From Methylobacterium sp. J-090 (lineage in GTDB: Bacteria; Pseudomonadota; Alphaproteobacteria; Rhizobiales; Beijerinckiaceae), in the NCBI RefSeq assembly GCF_022829345.1, contig NZ_JAKSXV010000089.1, positions 1 to 64,000 on the forward strand: 64,000 nucleotides of DNA. Direction: 5' to 3'. The notes beneath the pieces are model-generated. The model was not told the DNA's origin. It worked only from the letters and a program-made list of their open reading frames with translations, and searched no databases. Position numbers and translations under genes: made by a program. Of the stretch, positions 53,804-62,959 are shown one piece after another; the first letter of the stretch is position 1; each line of letters starts with the position of its first letter.

Positions 53804-55378
53804 TCAGGGGGCGGGGGCCGGGGCCGCGTCGCTCGATCCGCCCATGAGCAGGCCGACCGCCTCGCGGGTCGTCTCGGCCGACGGCACCGCCGCCGAGAGC
53901 GTGCCGTCGTGCAGCACGGCGATGGAGCCGGCGATCTCGAACAGCTCGTCGAGGTCCTGGCTGATGACGAGGATCGCGGCCCCGCGCGCGGCCAGATCGA
54001 TGACCGCCTGCCGGATGTGGGCGGCGGCGGCGGCATCGACGCCCCAGGTCGGCTGGTTGATCACGAGCACGCCGGGCTCGGCCAGGATCTCGCGGCCGAC
54101 CACGAACTTCTGGAGGTTGCCGCCCGACAGGGTGCCGGCGGCGGGATCGGGGCCCGCCTTGCGCACGTCGAAGGCCTCGATCACGCGTCTGGCGAGGTCG
54201 CGCGCGGCCCCCGGCCGGATCAGGCCGAACCGGGTCAACGGGGCGGTCGGGTGGCGCGAGAGCAGGGCGTTCTCGGACAGGCTCATGAGGGGCGCGGCGG
54301 CGTGGCCGTTGCGCTCCTCCGGCACGAACCCCGCGCCGAGGCGCCGGCGCGCGTTGATGCCGAGGGCGCCCACGGGCGCGCCGTCGAGGCGCACGGCCTC
54401 CCGGTCCGGAGCGCGGGTCTCGCCCGAGAGCGCAGCGAAGAGTTCGGCCTGCCCGTTGCCGGCGATTCCCGCGATCCCGAGGATCTCGCCGCCCGCGACG
54501 CTCAGCGACACGTCGCGCAGCGCCGTGGCGTGCAGGCCGGGGGCGGGGAGGGCGAGACGATCGAGGCGCAGACGCTCCTTGCCGAGGGTTGCACCCTCTT
54601 GCGGCGTCACCGCGCGGACCGCGTTGCCCACCATCATCGCGGCGAGCGAGCGGGCAGTCTCCTCCCGGGGGTTGCAGGTGCCGACGACCTTGCCGGCCCG
54701 CAGGATGGTGGCGCGCACGCAAAGCCGCCGCACCTCGTCGAGGCGGTGGGAGATGTAGAGCAGGGCCCTGCCCTCCTGGCGCAGGCGCTCCAGGACGGTG
54801 AACAGCGCTTCGGCCTCGCCGGGGGTGAGCACCGAGGTCGGCTCGTCGAGGATGACGAGCTTCGGGTCCTGCAGCAGGCAGCGGACTATCTCGATGCGCT
54901 GCCGCTCGCCCGCCGAGAGCGACCAGACCGGACGGTCCGGTTCGAGATGCAGGCCGTAATCGATGCCGAGCCTGGCGATGCGGTCGGCCAGCGCCCGGCC
55001 CGAGAGATCCTTCGGCATCACGAGGGCGATGTTCTCGGCGACCGTCAGATTCTCGCACAACGAAAAATGCTGGAACACCATGCCGATTCCGAGCTGGCGG
55101 GCGGCTTCCGGGTTCGGCAGCTGCACGATGTCGCCCTTGTGGGTGACGACGCCCTCGGTCGGCTCGAGCAGGCCGTAGAGGATCTTCATCAGGGTCGACT
55201 TGCCGGCCCCGTTCTCGCCCAGGAGGGCGTGGATCTCGCCGGCCCGGATCTCCAGATCGACGCCGTCGTTTGCCGTGAAGCTGCCGAACCGCTTGACGAT
55301 GCCGTAGGCACCGAACAGGGGCGTCGGCCCCGCCTTCGCGCGCGGCACAGGGGCGGAAAGGGAGCGGACGGCCTCCAT
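53804..55378 (-). CDS. ABC transporter ATP-binding protein (double-ATPase, system 2)
   Basis: A 524-residue tandem ATPase. Domain 1 has LLGENGAGKSTLMKILYG (Walker A), SLSAGERQRIEIVRCLL and LVILDEPTSVLTPGE (Walker B). Domain 2 has the degenerate GIAGNGQAELF and TLSGGNLQKFVVGREI with INQPTWGVDAAAA, again the BMP-transporter pattern. It begins one base after the 8-oxoguanine deaminase stop, so its translation is probably coupled. Confidence 0.9.
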   Translation of the reverse strand: MEAVRSLSAPVPRAKAGPTPLFGAYGIVKRFGSFTANDGVDLEIRAGEIHALLGENGAGKSTLMKILYGLLEPTEGVVTHKGDIVQLPNPEAARQLGIGMVFQHFSLCENLTVAENIALVMPKDLSGRALADRIARLGIDYGLHLEPDRPVWSLSAGERQRIEIVRCLLQDPKLVILDEPTSVLTPGEAEALFTVLERLRQEGRALLYISHRLDEVRRLCVRATILRAGKVVGTCNPREETARSLAAMMVGNAVRAVTPQEGATLGKERLRLDRLALPAPGLHATALRDVSLSVAGGEILGIAGIAGNGQAELFAALSGETRAPDREAVRLDGAPVGALGINARRRLGAGFVPEERNGHAAAPLMSLSENALLSRHPTAPLTRFGLIRPGAARDLARRVIEAFDVRKAGPDPAAGTLSGGNLQKFVVGREILAEPGVLVINQPTWGVDAAAAAHIRQAVIDLAARGAAILVISQDLDELFEIAGSIAVLHDGTLSAAVPSAETTREAVGLLMGGSSDAAPAPAP

Positions 55379-55379
55379 C

Positions 55380-56744
55380 TCAGACCGCGCCGAACAGGTG
55401 CAGGGCGAGCCGGCTGTGCTCCTCGCGGAGCCGGTGCGTGTCGAGGCCGACCGGGTGCCCGTCGATCACCCGCCACTGCCCGGCGACCATCACCCGGTCG
55501 GCCCGGTGCGCGCCGCACAGGACCAGGGCCGCGAGGGGATCGTGGCTGCCGGAGAAGCGCAGTTCGTCGAGGGTGAACAGGGCGAGGTCCGCCTCCCGTC
55601 CCTCCTCGATCCGCCCGATGTCCGAGCGCCCGAGGCAGGCGGCGGAGCCTTCCGTGGCCCAGCGGAGCGCATCAAGATGGGTGACCCGCTCCGCCCCGTA
55701 GGTGAGGCGGTTCAGCATCAGGGCGTGGCGCACACCCTCCATGAGGTTCGAACTGTCGTTCGAGGCGGAGCCGTCGACGCCGAGGCCCACGGGGGAGCCG
55801 GCGGCTTCCAGTTCGCAGGTCCGGCACTGGCCCGACGCCAGGGTCATGTTCGAGGTCGGGCAGTGGCACACGCCGACGCCCGCCCTGCCGAGGCGGGCAA
55901 CCTCGTCGTCGTTGAAGTGGATGCCGTGGGCGAGCCAGGCGCGCGGGCTCATCCAGCCGACCTCCTCGAGGTAGTCGACGGGCCGCTGCCCGAACGTCGC
56001 GAGGCAGAAGGCGTCCTCGTCGAGGGTCTCGCCGAGATGGGTGTGCAGGCGGCAATCGTGGCGCTCGGCGAGCATCGCGCTCTCGCGCATCAGCCGCTTC
56101 GTCACGTTGAAGGGCGAGCACGGGGCGAGCCCGATCTGCACCATCGCGCCGGGCTTGCGATCATGGAACAGGGACAGCACCCGCTCGCTGTCGGCGAGGA
56201 TCGTGTCGTCGTCCTGCACGAGGGCGTCCGGCGGGAGCCCGCCGTCGCGCACGGACAGGCTCATGGAGCCGCGGGTGACGAAGGCGCGGATGCCGAGCGC
56301 CCGCGCTTCCTCGACCTGGATGTCGACGGAGGCCTCGAGCCCCTTCGGGAACAGGTAGTGATGGTCGCCCGCCGTGGTGCAGCCCGACAGCAGCAGCTCG
56401 GTGTAGGCCAGACGCGTGGCGAGGCGGAACGCCTCCGGATTGAGCCTGTCCCAGACCGTGTAGAGCGCCTGCAGCCAGGGAAACAGCGGCTTGTTGATCG
56501 CCAGCGGGTGGGCGCGGGTCAGGGTCTGGAAGAAGTGATGATGGGTGTTGACGAGGCCGGGGATCACCACGTGGCGCGACGCGTCGAGGGTCTCGTGGAC
56601 CGGCGCCGCCGGCCGGCCGCCCGAGGGCACGCGTTCGACGATGCGCGTCCCCTCGACGACGATCCCGCCGGCGGAATCCGCCGCGAGGATCGCCAGGGGG
56701 TCCCTGATCCAGAGACGGCGGTCCCCGCCCATGTGCTCGTTCAT
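55380..56744 (-). CDS. 8-oxoguanine deaminase (amidohydrolase superfamily)
   Basis: A 454-residue TIM-barrel amidohydrolase converting 8-oxoguanine (and perhaps isocytosine) to urate. Metal and substrate marks are GLVNTHHHFFQTLTRAHP (68-70 His cluster), the second His in CRLHTHLGETLDED, the third in WLAHGIHFND and the Asp in GLGVDGSASNDSSNLMEG. Together these match 8-oxoguanine deaminases rather than guanine deaminase GuaD or atrazine chlorohydrolases, though the families intergrade. Urate oxidase and allantoin synthase in the same window accept the product. First gene of the system 2 transport operon. Confidence 0.85.
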   Translation of the reverse strand: MNEHMGGDRRLWIRDPLAILAADSAGGIVVEGTRIVERVPSGGRPAAPVHETLDASRHVVIPGLVNTHHHFFQTLTRAHPLAINKPLFPWLQALYTVWDRLNPEAFRLATRLAYTELLLSGCTTAGDHHYLFPKGLEASVDIQVEEARALGIRAFVTRGSMSLSVRDGGLPPDALVQDDDTILADSERVLSLFHDRKPGAMVQIGLAPCSPFNVTKRLMRESAMLAERHDCRLHTHLGETLDEDAFCLATFGQRPVDYLEEVGWMSPRAWLAHGIHFNDDEVARLGRAGVGVCHCPTSNMTLASGQCRTCELEAAGSPVGLGVDGSASNDSSNLMEGVRHALMLNRLTYGAERVTHLDALRWATEGSAACLGRSDIGRIEEGREADLALFTLDELRFSGSHDPLAALVLCGAHRADRVMVAGQWRVIDGHPVGLDTHRLREEHSRLALHLFGAV

Positions 56745-56805
56745 CCCGACTCCCGATTCCGCGTGTCCCCGCAGGAGAGCATAGTTCGGGCCGCGCGGCC
56801 CACCC

Positions 56806-57810
56806 TCAGAAGATGTGGAACGCGATGCCGGCGAGGAAGCTCTTCTCCTCGTTGCCCTTGAAGGTCGTGCGGTCGACGTTGCCGAACTTGTTCAGCCAGT
56901 ACTGGAAGCCGATGAAGGCATCGAGCTTGTTGGGCTGGTTCCAGACCATCTTGCCGACGTCGAGTACGAGGTTCGTTCGCGACAGGAACTCGACGCCCGT
57001 GCCGGGATAGTAGCCGCCCGGATAGTTGAACGGGTCCCGGATGCCTTTGCCCTTGGGCGTGACGATGTTGTTGAAGCCGGCGAGGCTCAGGGGCAGGTTC
57101 GGGAAGAAGGTGATCGGGAAATTGTAGACGATCTCGAACTCGGGAACGGTGTCGAAGCTGACGTCGCGGTCGCCGCCGACGTTGAAGCCGTTGCGGTTCC
57201 ATTCCTTGTAGGCGTGGGCGCTGATGTTCAGGAAGCCGGCGGGCACGTCGACCGAGAAGGTCAGGCCGCCGACGACGTCGCGCTTCTTCGGGCCGAAAGC
57301 GGTGTTCTTCGTGTTCGCGTCGAAGCCGTAGGACAGCGACACGTCCTTGATGAGGCCCGCAACGGTGAAGGCCTTGGTGCCGGTGAGCGCGTTCAGGCTC
57401 AGGGTACCGCGATAGAGGCCGTAGGCTTCGGTGGCGCCGCTGTCGTACTGCGCGAAACCGCCCGGGGCGTTGGTGGTCCCGGCCGGGTCCTGCGAGGTCG
57501 ATTTCAGGATATCGAGGGAGAAGAAGTTCGTGCCGTACGCCCAGGCATCGGCGTGCGAGATGTTGGTGATGTATTTCGGGATGTCGCGGTTGCGGAAGCT
57601 GCCATCCGCCCGCTGGATCTGCACACCCGGCTCGGCCGCCGGAAACTGGTAGCGAAAGCTCACCTGCGTGTCCGAGAACAGGAAGAAGGACGGCTCCTTC
57701 ATCGGCGCCGCCTCCGCCACGTTCGGCTTCTTCGAATCGAGATCGGCGGCCATACCGCAACCAATCATGCCCAGCGACAGAGCCGCGGCCGTGAACCCCC
57801 TGGCGACCAT
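56806..57810 (-). CDS. Outer-membrane beta-barrel protein, possible Tsx-like nucleoside channel
   Basis: A 334-residue outer-membrane protein. The signal peptide is VARGFTAAALSLGMIGCGMAA. The mature chain alternates polar and aromatic residues through about twelve strands and ends LAGIAFHIF, with the C-terminal phenylalanine required for barrel assembly. The strands near DLGFQYW-type segments (DAFIGFQYWLNKFGN) recall Tsx nucleoside channels. Position 61 bases before the 8-oxoguanine deaminase operon supports purine uptake. Family assignment is by pattern only; other porins cannot be excluded. ATG 57810 follows GAGGAG. Confidence 0.65.
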   Translation of the reverse strand: MVARGFTAAALSLGMIGCGMAADLDSKKPNVAEAAPMKEPSFFLFSDTQVSFRYQFPAAEPGVQIQRADGSFRNRDIPKYITNISHADAWAYGTNFFSLDILKSTSQDPAGTTNAPGGFAQYDSGATEAYGLYRGTLSLNALTGTKAFTVAGLIKDVSLSYGFDANTKNTAFGPKKRDVVGGLTFSVDVPAGFLNISAHAYKEWNRNGFNVGGDRDVSFDTVPEFEIVYNFPITFFPNLPLSLAGFNNIVTPKGKGIRDPFNYPGGYYPGTGVEFLSRTNLVLDVGKMVWNQPNKLDAFIGFQYWLNKFGNVDRTTFKGNEEKSFLAGIAFHIF

Positions 57811-57942
57811 CGTGGATCTCCTCATCCGCAAAATCTGCGAAGCGGGCCGCAACCGACGTGCCAGGGCGGGCCATCGGCGCGACGTCGGAGCCCGCCGTCA
57901 CATAACCGCAACAGATGCCCCCACGGCGGCCGTGCGCCGGGA

Positions 57943-57960
57943 CACCCGCCCGGGCGGGTG
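57943..57960. promoter_or_regulatory. 18-base perfect palindrome in the porin-gntR divergent region
   Basis: CACCCGCCCGGGCGGGTG, perfectly symmetric, in the 216-base interval between the divergent porin and GntR genes. It could be an operator for the GntR protein; a GC palindrome could also be chance. Confidence 0.4.
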
Positions 57961-58026
57961 ACGCCGTTGCGGGGCGGGGGAACTCGTCCTAATCAACGGT
58001 GCGCACGCTGCCCTTGCGCCGATTGC

Positions 58027-58788
58027 GTGTCGGGAACCGAGACCCCAGTGCCTGCGTCCCCCACCCGCTCCGAGAGCCTGTCCGATACGATCGCCGACGC
58101 CATCCTGTCGGGCGAATTCGCGCCCGGCACCCATCTCGACGAACAGATCCTGGCCAAGCGCTTCGGTGTCTCGCGGACCCCGGTGCGCGATGCCCTGCGG
58201 CTGCTCAACGGCACCGGACTCATCGACCTGCGCCCGCGCTTCGGCGCGACCGTGCGGACGATCACGCCGGACCAGCTCGACATGCTGTTCATCGCCATGG
58301 GCGAGATCGAGGCGACCTGCGCGCGCCTCTCGACCCTGAGCATGACGCCGGCGGAGCGCGGGCAGCTCCGGACCCTGCACGAGCGCATGGGCGGCCTCGC
58401 CGAGGCGGGCGACCACGACGGCTACGTCCTCGCCAACGGGGACTTCCACAGCCTTCTCTACGCGGGCGCCCACAATTCGGTGATCGACGAGATCGCCCGC
58501 AACCTGCGGCGGCGGCTGACGCCGTACCGTCGCATCCAGTTCCAGGCGCCGGGGCGGCTCGCCCGCTCGCATGCCGAGCACGGCCTCGTGGTCCGCGCCG
58601 TCCTCGCCCGCGACCCGGCGGCCGCGAACTCGGCGATGCTGGTCCATATGAGCGTGGTCGAGGACGCCTTCGAGATGCTCGACGCCGGAAGTGCCGCCGC
58701 GCGCGAAGCGGCCGGCGAGCGGGTGCGGGACCGCCGGTCGCGGAGCGCCGCGCCCGCTCGTGCGAGCAAGGCGCGCCCGCCGCGCTGA
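58027..58788 (+). CDS. GntR-family (FCD subfamily) transcriptional regulator
   Basis: A 253-residue regulator. The N-terminal winged HTH spans about 15-80 (LSDTIADAILSGEFAPGTHLDEQILAKRFGVSRTPVRDALRLLNGTGLIDLRPRFGATV). The all-helical FCD effector domain (about 90-225) has the His-containing GDFHSLLYAGAHN and HAEHGLVVRAVLARD that usually hold a metal and carboxylate ligand. The basic tail (RSAAPARASKARPPR) is extra. The start is GTG 58027; GTG 58048 is possible. It likely controls the following hydrolase-permease-atzGEH genes and perhaps the divergent porin operon. Confidence 0.88.
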   Translation: MSGTETPVPASPTRSESLSDTIADAILSGEFAPGTHLDEQILAKRFGVSRTPVRDALRLLNGTGLIDLRPRFGATVRTITPDQLDMLFIAMGEIEATCARLSTLSMTPAERGQLRTLHERMGGLAEAGDHDGYVLANGDFHSLLYAGAHNSVIDEIARNLRRRLTPYRRIQFQAPGRLARSHAEHGLVVRAVLARDPAAANSAMLVHMSVVEDAFEMLDAGSAAAREAAGERVRDRRSRSAAPARASKARPPR

Positions 58789-58897
58789 AGGCTCCGGCGT
58801 CCGGTGCCGCGCCGCGACGGTGTGCACACGCGATGGCCACGGAGGCCGAAACTTCGCGCACGGATGTGTGCGGTTTGGGCACGCGTTTCGGCCGACT

Positions 58898-58905
58898 TGC
58901 ATACA
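58898..58905. promoter_or_regulatory. Candidate GntR(FCD)-type operator before the isochorismatase gene
   Basis: TGCATACA, 48 bases before ATG 58954, downstream of the GntR gene. It is the same octamer (reverse strand) as at 45616. Another copy inside the coding region near 59160 lowers the specificity. Confidence 0.35.
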
Positions 58906-58953
58906 TGATTGGGGCCGGTCGATCCGACTCGACGGCCCCGCGAGGCCCTGCGC

Positions 58954-59628
58954 ATGCCCAGCGTCATCGAAGCCCAGCCGTCCCCGCTCCCCTTCGACGC
59001 GTCGCGCACGGCCCTCGTCATCATCGACATGCAGCGCGACTTCCTGGAGCCCGGGGGCTTCGGGGAGAGCCTCGGCAACGACGTCTCCCTCCTGGCCGCC
59101 GCCGTGCCGCCGTGCCGGGCGGTACTCGACGCGGCGCGGGCCGCTGGCCTCCTCGTGGTGCATACACGCGAGGGCCACTGTCCGGACCTCTCCGACGCGC
59201 CGCCGGCCAAGCTGGAGCGCGGCGAGCCGACGGCGCGGATCGGCCAGCCCGGTCCGATGGGACGCATCCTGATCCGCGGCGAGCCCGGGCACGACATCGT
59301 TCCCGCCCTCGCACCGCGGCCGGGCGAGCCGGTCGTCGACAAGCCGGGCAAGGGCGCGTTCTACGCCACCGACCTCGCCGACATCCTCGCGGCCCGCACC
59401 ATCGCGACGCTCCTCGTCTGCGGCGTGACCACCGAGGTCTGCGTGCACACGACGGTCCGCGAGGCCAACGACCGGGGCTATCGCTGCGTCGTCATCGCCG
59501 ATGCCTGCGGGTCGTACATCCCCGAATTCCACGAAGCCGGCCTCGCGATGATCAAGGCGCAGGGCGGCATCTTCGGCTGGGTCTCCGATTCGGGCAGCGT
59601 CATCGCCGCCCTCGGCCGCCACGGCTGA
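58954..59628 (+). CDS. Isochorismatase-family cysteine hydrolase (BiuH/RutB relative)
   Basis: A 224-residue cysteine hydrolase with triad Asp25 (VIIDMQRDF), Lys130 (VDKPGKGAF) and Cys163 (TTEVCVHTT). It is a clear paralogue of BiuH at 39802 but lacks the BiuH-specific WPYDGSLRP and NKRWRS stretches, having [22 protein letters not shown] instead. It also lacks the RutB pattern. A ureido or carbamoyl amide is the likely substrate. ATG 58954 is chosen; an earlier in-frame codon at 58909 adds residues not shared with the family. It is first in a group with the permease and atzGEH. Confidence 0.82.
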   Translation: MPSVIEAQPSPLPFDASRTALVIIDMQRDFLEPGGFGESLGNDVSLLAAAVPPCRAVLDAARAAGLLVVHTREGHCPDLSDAPPAKLERGEPTARIGQPGPMGRILIRGEPGHDIVPALAPRPGEPVVDKPGKGAFYATDLADILAARTIATLLVCGVTTEVCVHTTVREANDRGYRCVVIADACGSYIPEFHEAGLAMIKAQGGIFGWVSDSGSVIAALGRHG

Positions 59629-59677
59629 CCCGTTTTCCCGGGGGGCGCGCGCCCCGCCGGACCGATCGGAGGGCATC

Positions 59678-61270
59678 ATGGCGAGCGGCACGACGAGTCC
59701 AGCCGGCGCACCCGGCCGCCCGGCCCTCTGGGTTCCGGGCGACTGGAACGCCTTCTTCGGCTTCGGCACCAACATCCTCGTCAACATGCTGGTGCTGACG
59801 GGCCTGCTGCGCTTCGTCCTCGGCATGCCCGACGCGATCACCTTCGGGCGCATCCTGCCCGCCATCGGGCTGATGCTGTTCCTCTCGACCGCCTATTACG
59901 GCTGGCTCGGCTACCGCCTCGCCAGGACGACCGGCCGCGACGACGTCTGCGCCCTGCCCTCCGGCATCAGCGTGCCGCACATGTTCATCGTGGTCTTCGT
60001 GATCATGCTGCCGATCAAGCTCTCCACCGGCGATCCGGTGAAGGCCTGGGAGGCGGGCCTCGCCTGGGTGTTCATCCAGAGCTTCATGCTGATGATCGGC
60101 GGGTTCGTCGCCCCCGTCATCCGCCGTATCACGCCGCGCGCGGCGCTGCTCGGCACGCTTGCCGGCGTCTCCGTCACCTTCATCGCCATGCGCCCGGCGC
60201 TGGAGCTGATCCAGACGCCGGTGATCGGCGTCGTCGCCTTCGCCATCATCCTGCTCGCGTGGTTCGGCGGCGTCCGCTACCCCGGCCGCCTTCCGGCCGG
60301 CCTCGTGGCCATCCTGTTCGGCATGGCCGTCGCCTGGGGGGCGAAGCTCGTCGGGATCGACATCGGCGGGGTCAGCGGTCCCGGCCTGACGAGCGCGCTC
60401 TCGGGCATCGGGTTCTCAGTACCGCTGCCGGCCCTCGGTCACGTCTTCGGCGGCTTCGAGTTCATCGGGATCATCCTGGTGACGGCGATCCCCTTCGGCA
60501 TCTACGACCTCGTCGAGGCGATGGACAACGTCGAGAGCGCCGAGGTCGCGGGCGATGCCTACCCGACCACGCGGGTGCTCACGGCGGACGGCGCGGTCAG
60601 CCTGATCGGCTGCCTGATGGGCAACCCCTTCATCAACGCGGTCTATATCGGCCATCCCGGCTGGAAGGCCATGGGCGGGCGCATCGGCTATTCCTTCGCC
60701 ACCGGCCTCGTCGTGCTGCTTCTCGCCTGGCTGAACCTGATCTCGCTGATCTCCAGCGTGGTGCCCATCGTCGCGATCTCGCCGATCCTGCTCTACATCG
60801 GCATGCTGATCGGGGCGCAGGCCTTCCAGGAGACGCCGCATTCCCACGCGCCCGCCATCGTGCTCGCCTTCGCGCCGCATCTCGCGGCCTGGGCCAAGAC
60901 CCTGATCGACGGGGCGCTCGGGGCGGCCGGCACCAGCGCCGCGGCGGTCGGCCTCGACCGGCTGGGCCAGGTCGGGGTGCTCTATCACGGGCTCGCGGTA
61001 CTCGGCGAAGGCGCGATCCTCGGAGGCCTGATCCTGGGCGCCATCGCGACCTTCATCATCGAGCGCGATTTCCTTCGGGCCGCGGCCTTCGCGGCGGCCG
61101 GCGGGGTGCTGACCTTCTTCGGCTTCATGCACGGGCCCGCCGTCGGCTTTGCCGTGACGCCGACCCTGGCGCTCGCCTATATGCTCGTCGCGGCCCTGCT
61201 CTTCGTGGCGGCCCGCGGCGCGGTCCCGGTCCCGTCGATGACGCGGCCGGTCCACGCGCCGGCGGAATAG
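59678..61270 (+). CDS. NCS2-like nucleobase/xanthine-uracil permease
   Basis: A 530-residue inner-membrane transporter with about 13 hydrophobic segments. It opens WVPGDWNAFFGFGTNILVNMLVLTGLLRFVLG. It then carries ALPSGISVPHMFIVV (helix 3 half-breaks), IPFGIYDLVEAMDNVESAEVAGDAYPT (the acidic motif of the xanthine/uracil family) and GNPFINAVYIGHPGWKAMGGRIGYS. It is more distant from canonical NCS2 than the permease at 47319. The substrate is probably a ring or ureido compound hydrolysed by the neighbouring AtzEGH proteins. Confidence 0.8.
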   Translation: MASGTTSPAGAPGRPALWVPGDWNAFFGFGTNILVNMLVLTGLLRFVLGMPDAITFGRILPAIGLMLFLSTAYYGWLGYRLARTTGRDDVCALPSGISVPHMFIVVFVIMLPIKLSTGDPVKAWEAGLAWVFIQSFMLMIGGFVAPVIRRITPRAALLGTLAGVSVTFIAMRPALELIQTPVIGVVAFAIILLAWFGGVRYPGRLPAGLVAILFGMAVAWGAKLVGIDIGGVSGPGLTSALSGIGFSVPLPALGHVFGGFEFIGIILVTAIPFGIYDLVEAMDNVESAEVAGDAYPTTRVLTADGAVSLIGCLMGNPFINAVYIGHPGWKAMGGRIGYSFATGLVVLLLAWLNLISLISSVVPIVAISPILLYIGMLIGAQAFQETPHSHAPAIVLAFAPHLAAWAKTLIDGALGAAGTSAAAVGLDRLGQVGVLYHGLAVLGEGAILGGLILGAIATFIIERDFLRAAAFAAAGGVLTFFGFMHGPAVGFAVTPTLALAYMLVAALLFVAARGAVPVPSMTRPVHAPAE

Positions 61271-61326
61271 GATTTGCCAGGATGCCATCGCTCGATCGCC
61301 GTCGCTCGATCGCGCCGGGGAGACGC

Positions 61327-61527
61327 ATGACCGACACACCAAACGACCCGGCCTTCGATCCGGACACCTACGCCCGGGCCGTCGCCGGCCTGCTCGGCCT
61401 GCCGATCGATCCGGCCTGGATGCCCATGATCGCGGCCAACCTGCGCGTCCTCCACGCCGCCGCCGATCTCGTCGGCGCCTTCCCCCTGCCGGACGAGGCC
61501 GAGGCCGCGCCGGTCTTCGCGGCATGA
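61327..61527 (+). CDS. atzG: AtzG-like subunit (DUF4089) of 1-carboxybiuret hydrolase
   Basis: A 66-residue helical protein of the DUF4089/AtzG family, which binds AtzE and stabilises it much as GatC does GatA. It has YARAVAGLLGLPIDPAWMPMIAANLRVLHAAADLVGAFPLPDEAEAAPVF, with the family's conserved L-x-I-x-P and F-x-L-x-D-E-x-E-x-A-P-V-F end. The stop overlaps the atzE start (ATGA), so the subunits are made together. Confidence 0.88.
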   Translation: MTDTPNDPAFDPDTYARAVAGLLGLPIDPAWMPMIAANLRVLHAAADLVGAFPLPDEAEAAPVFAA

Positions 61528-62954
61528 GGCACAGTCCCGTGAGCGAGCAGGATGGGAACCGGGATTGGAGCCTTGCGCCGGCCGCGTCCATCGCGGCCGC
61601 CGTCGCGGACGGTTCGGTGCGCGCCCGGACGGTCGTCGCGGCCGCCCTCGATCGGATCGGCCGGATCGATCCGGCCGTGAACGCCTTCACCGCGGTCCTG
61701 GCGGACCGTGCGCTGGCCGGCGCCGACCGCCTCGACACGGCCCGCGACCGGGGCACGCCCCTCGGCCCCCTGGCGGGCGTGCCCTTCGCGGCCAAGAACC
61801 TCTTCGACATCGCCGGACTGCCGACGCGGGCCGGGTCGCGGATCAACCGGGAGCGGGCGCCGGCGGAGCGGGACGCGACGCTGATCGCCCGCATGGAAGC
61901 CGCGGGGGCGATCCTCGTCGGCGCCCTCAACATGGGCGAGTACGCCTACGACTTCACCGGCGAGAACATCCACGACGGCAACACCCGCAACCCGCACGAT
62001 CCCGGCCGCATGTCCGGGGGCTCGTCCGGCGGGTCCGGCGGGGCGGTGGCGGCGGGTCTCGTGCCCCTGGCGCTCGCCTCCGACACCAACGGCTCGATCC
62101 GGGTGCCGTCGGCCTTCTGCGGCTGCTTCGGCCTCAAACCGACCTACGGGCGCCTCAGCCGCGCCGGCAGCTTTCCCTTCGTCGGCAGCCTCGACCACCT
62201 CGGGCCCATGGGCCGCTCGGCCGGCGACCTCGCCCTCGCCTACGATGCCATGCAGGGCCCCGACCCGGCGGACCCCGCCGCCGCCCGGCGGGACCCCGAG
62301 CCCGTCCGTCCGAGCCTCGACGCGGGCGTGGCGGATCTGCGGATCGCCGTGGCGGGGGGGTTCTTCGCGCGCGGCGGGGAGGCCGACGCCTTCGCGGCCG
62401 TCGCGGCGGTGGCCGGCGCCCTGTCCTGCACCCGCACGGTGGAGATCCCGGAGGCGGCGCGGGCCCGGGCTTCGGCCTACCTCATCACCGCCGCCGAGGG
62501 CGCGGCCCTGCACCTCGACCGCCTGCGCGCGCGGGCGGGCGACTTCGATCCGGCCGTCAGGGACCGGCTCATCGCCGGGGCCATGCTGCCCGCGCCCCTC
62601 GTCGAACGGGCCCAGCGCTTCCGGCGCTGGTACCGCGCGGCGGTACTCGACCTGTTCCGCGAGGTGGACATCATCCTCGCGCCCTGCACGCCCTGCCGGG
62701 CGCCGCGCTCCGGCCAGACCACGTTCGTCCTCGATGGCGTCGAATTGCCGGTGCGGGCGAATGTCGGCCTGTTCACCCAGCCGATCTCGTTCATCGGGCT
62801 CCCGGTCGTCGCCGCGCCGGTCTGGCTCGATGGAGGCCTGCCCCTCGGCGTGCAGATCATCGCCGCGCCCTGGCGCGAGGACCTCGCCTTCCGGGTCGCC
62901 CGGTACCTCGAACGCGCGGGCATCGTCCGCGCGCCCGTCGCGAACCTCGCGTGA
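61524..62954 (+). CDS. atzE: 1-carboxybiuret hydrolase catalytic subunit AtzE
   Basis: A 476-residue amidase-signature enzyme. The catalytic Lys91 lies in PFAAKNLFDIAGLPT, the cis-Ser in MSGGSSGGSGGAVAAG (about 167) and the nucleophile in SDTNGSIRVPSAFCG (about 191). The AtzE trait GEYAYDFTGENIHDGNTRNPHDPGRM near 138-163 separates it from GatA and from AtzF. It deaminates 1-carboxybiuret to 1,3-dicarboxyurea, which leads to allophanate. Flanked by AtzG and AtzH, its known partners. Related HpxY sits in a purine-ureide cluster in Klebsiella, so the physiological substrate here may be an oxalurate-like ureide. Confidence 0.92.
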   Translation: MRHSPVSEQDGNRDWSLAPAASIAAAVADGSVRARTVVAAALDRIGRIDPAVNAFTAVLADRALAGADRLDTARDRGTPLGPLAGVPFAAKNLFDIAGLPTRAGSRINRERAPAERDATLIARMEAAGAILVGALNMGEYAYDFTGENIHDGNTRNPHDPGRMSGGSSGGSGGAVAAGLVPLALASDTNGSIRVPSAFCGCFGLKPTYGRLSRAGSFPFVGSLDHLGPMGRSAGDLALAYDAMQGPDPADPAAARRDPEPVRPSLDAGVADLRIAVAGGFFARGGEADAFAAVAAVAGALSCTRTVEIPEAARARASAYLITAAEGAALHLDRLRARAGDFDPAVRDRLIAGAMLPAPLVERAQRFRRWYRAAVLDLFREVDIILAPCTPCRAPRSGQTTFVLDGVELPVRANVGLFTQPISFIGLPVVAAPVWLDGGLPLGVQIIAAPWREDLAFRVARYLERAGIVRAPVANLA

Positions 62955-62959
62955 CCCCG

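Noticed and set aside
55380..56744. Guanine deaminase or triazine hydrolase
   Set aside because: The NTHHHFFQTLTRA and VDGSASNDSSN blocks fit 8-oxoguanine deaminase better, although substrate overlap cannot be excluded.
58954..59628. Ureidoacrylate amidohydrolase RutB, because rutD is close
   Set aside because: The triad is shared but the RutB-specific segments are missing and BiuH-like ones are present; rutD is also in the opposite orientation.
61524..62954. Glutamyl-tRNA amidotransferase subunit GatA
   Set aside because: It has the amidase signature but is flanked by AtzG- and AtzH-type genes and carries the AtzE-type ENIHDGNTRNP segment.
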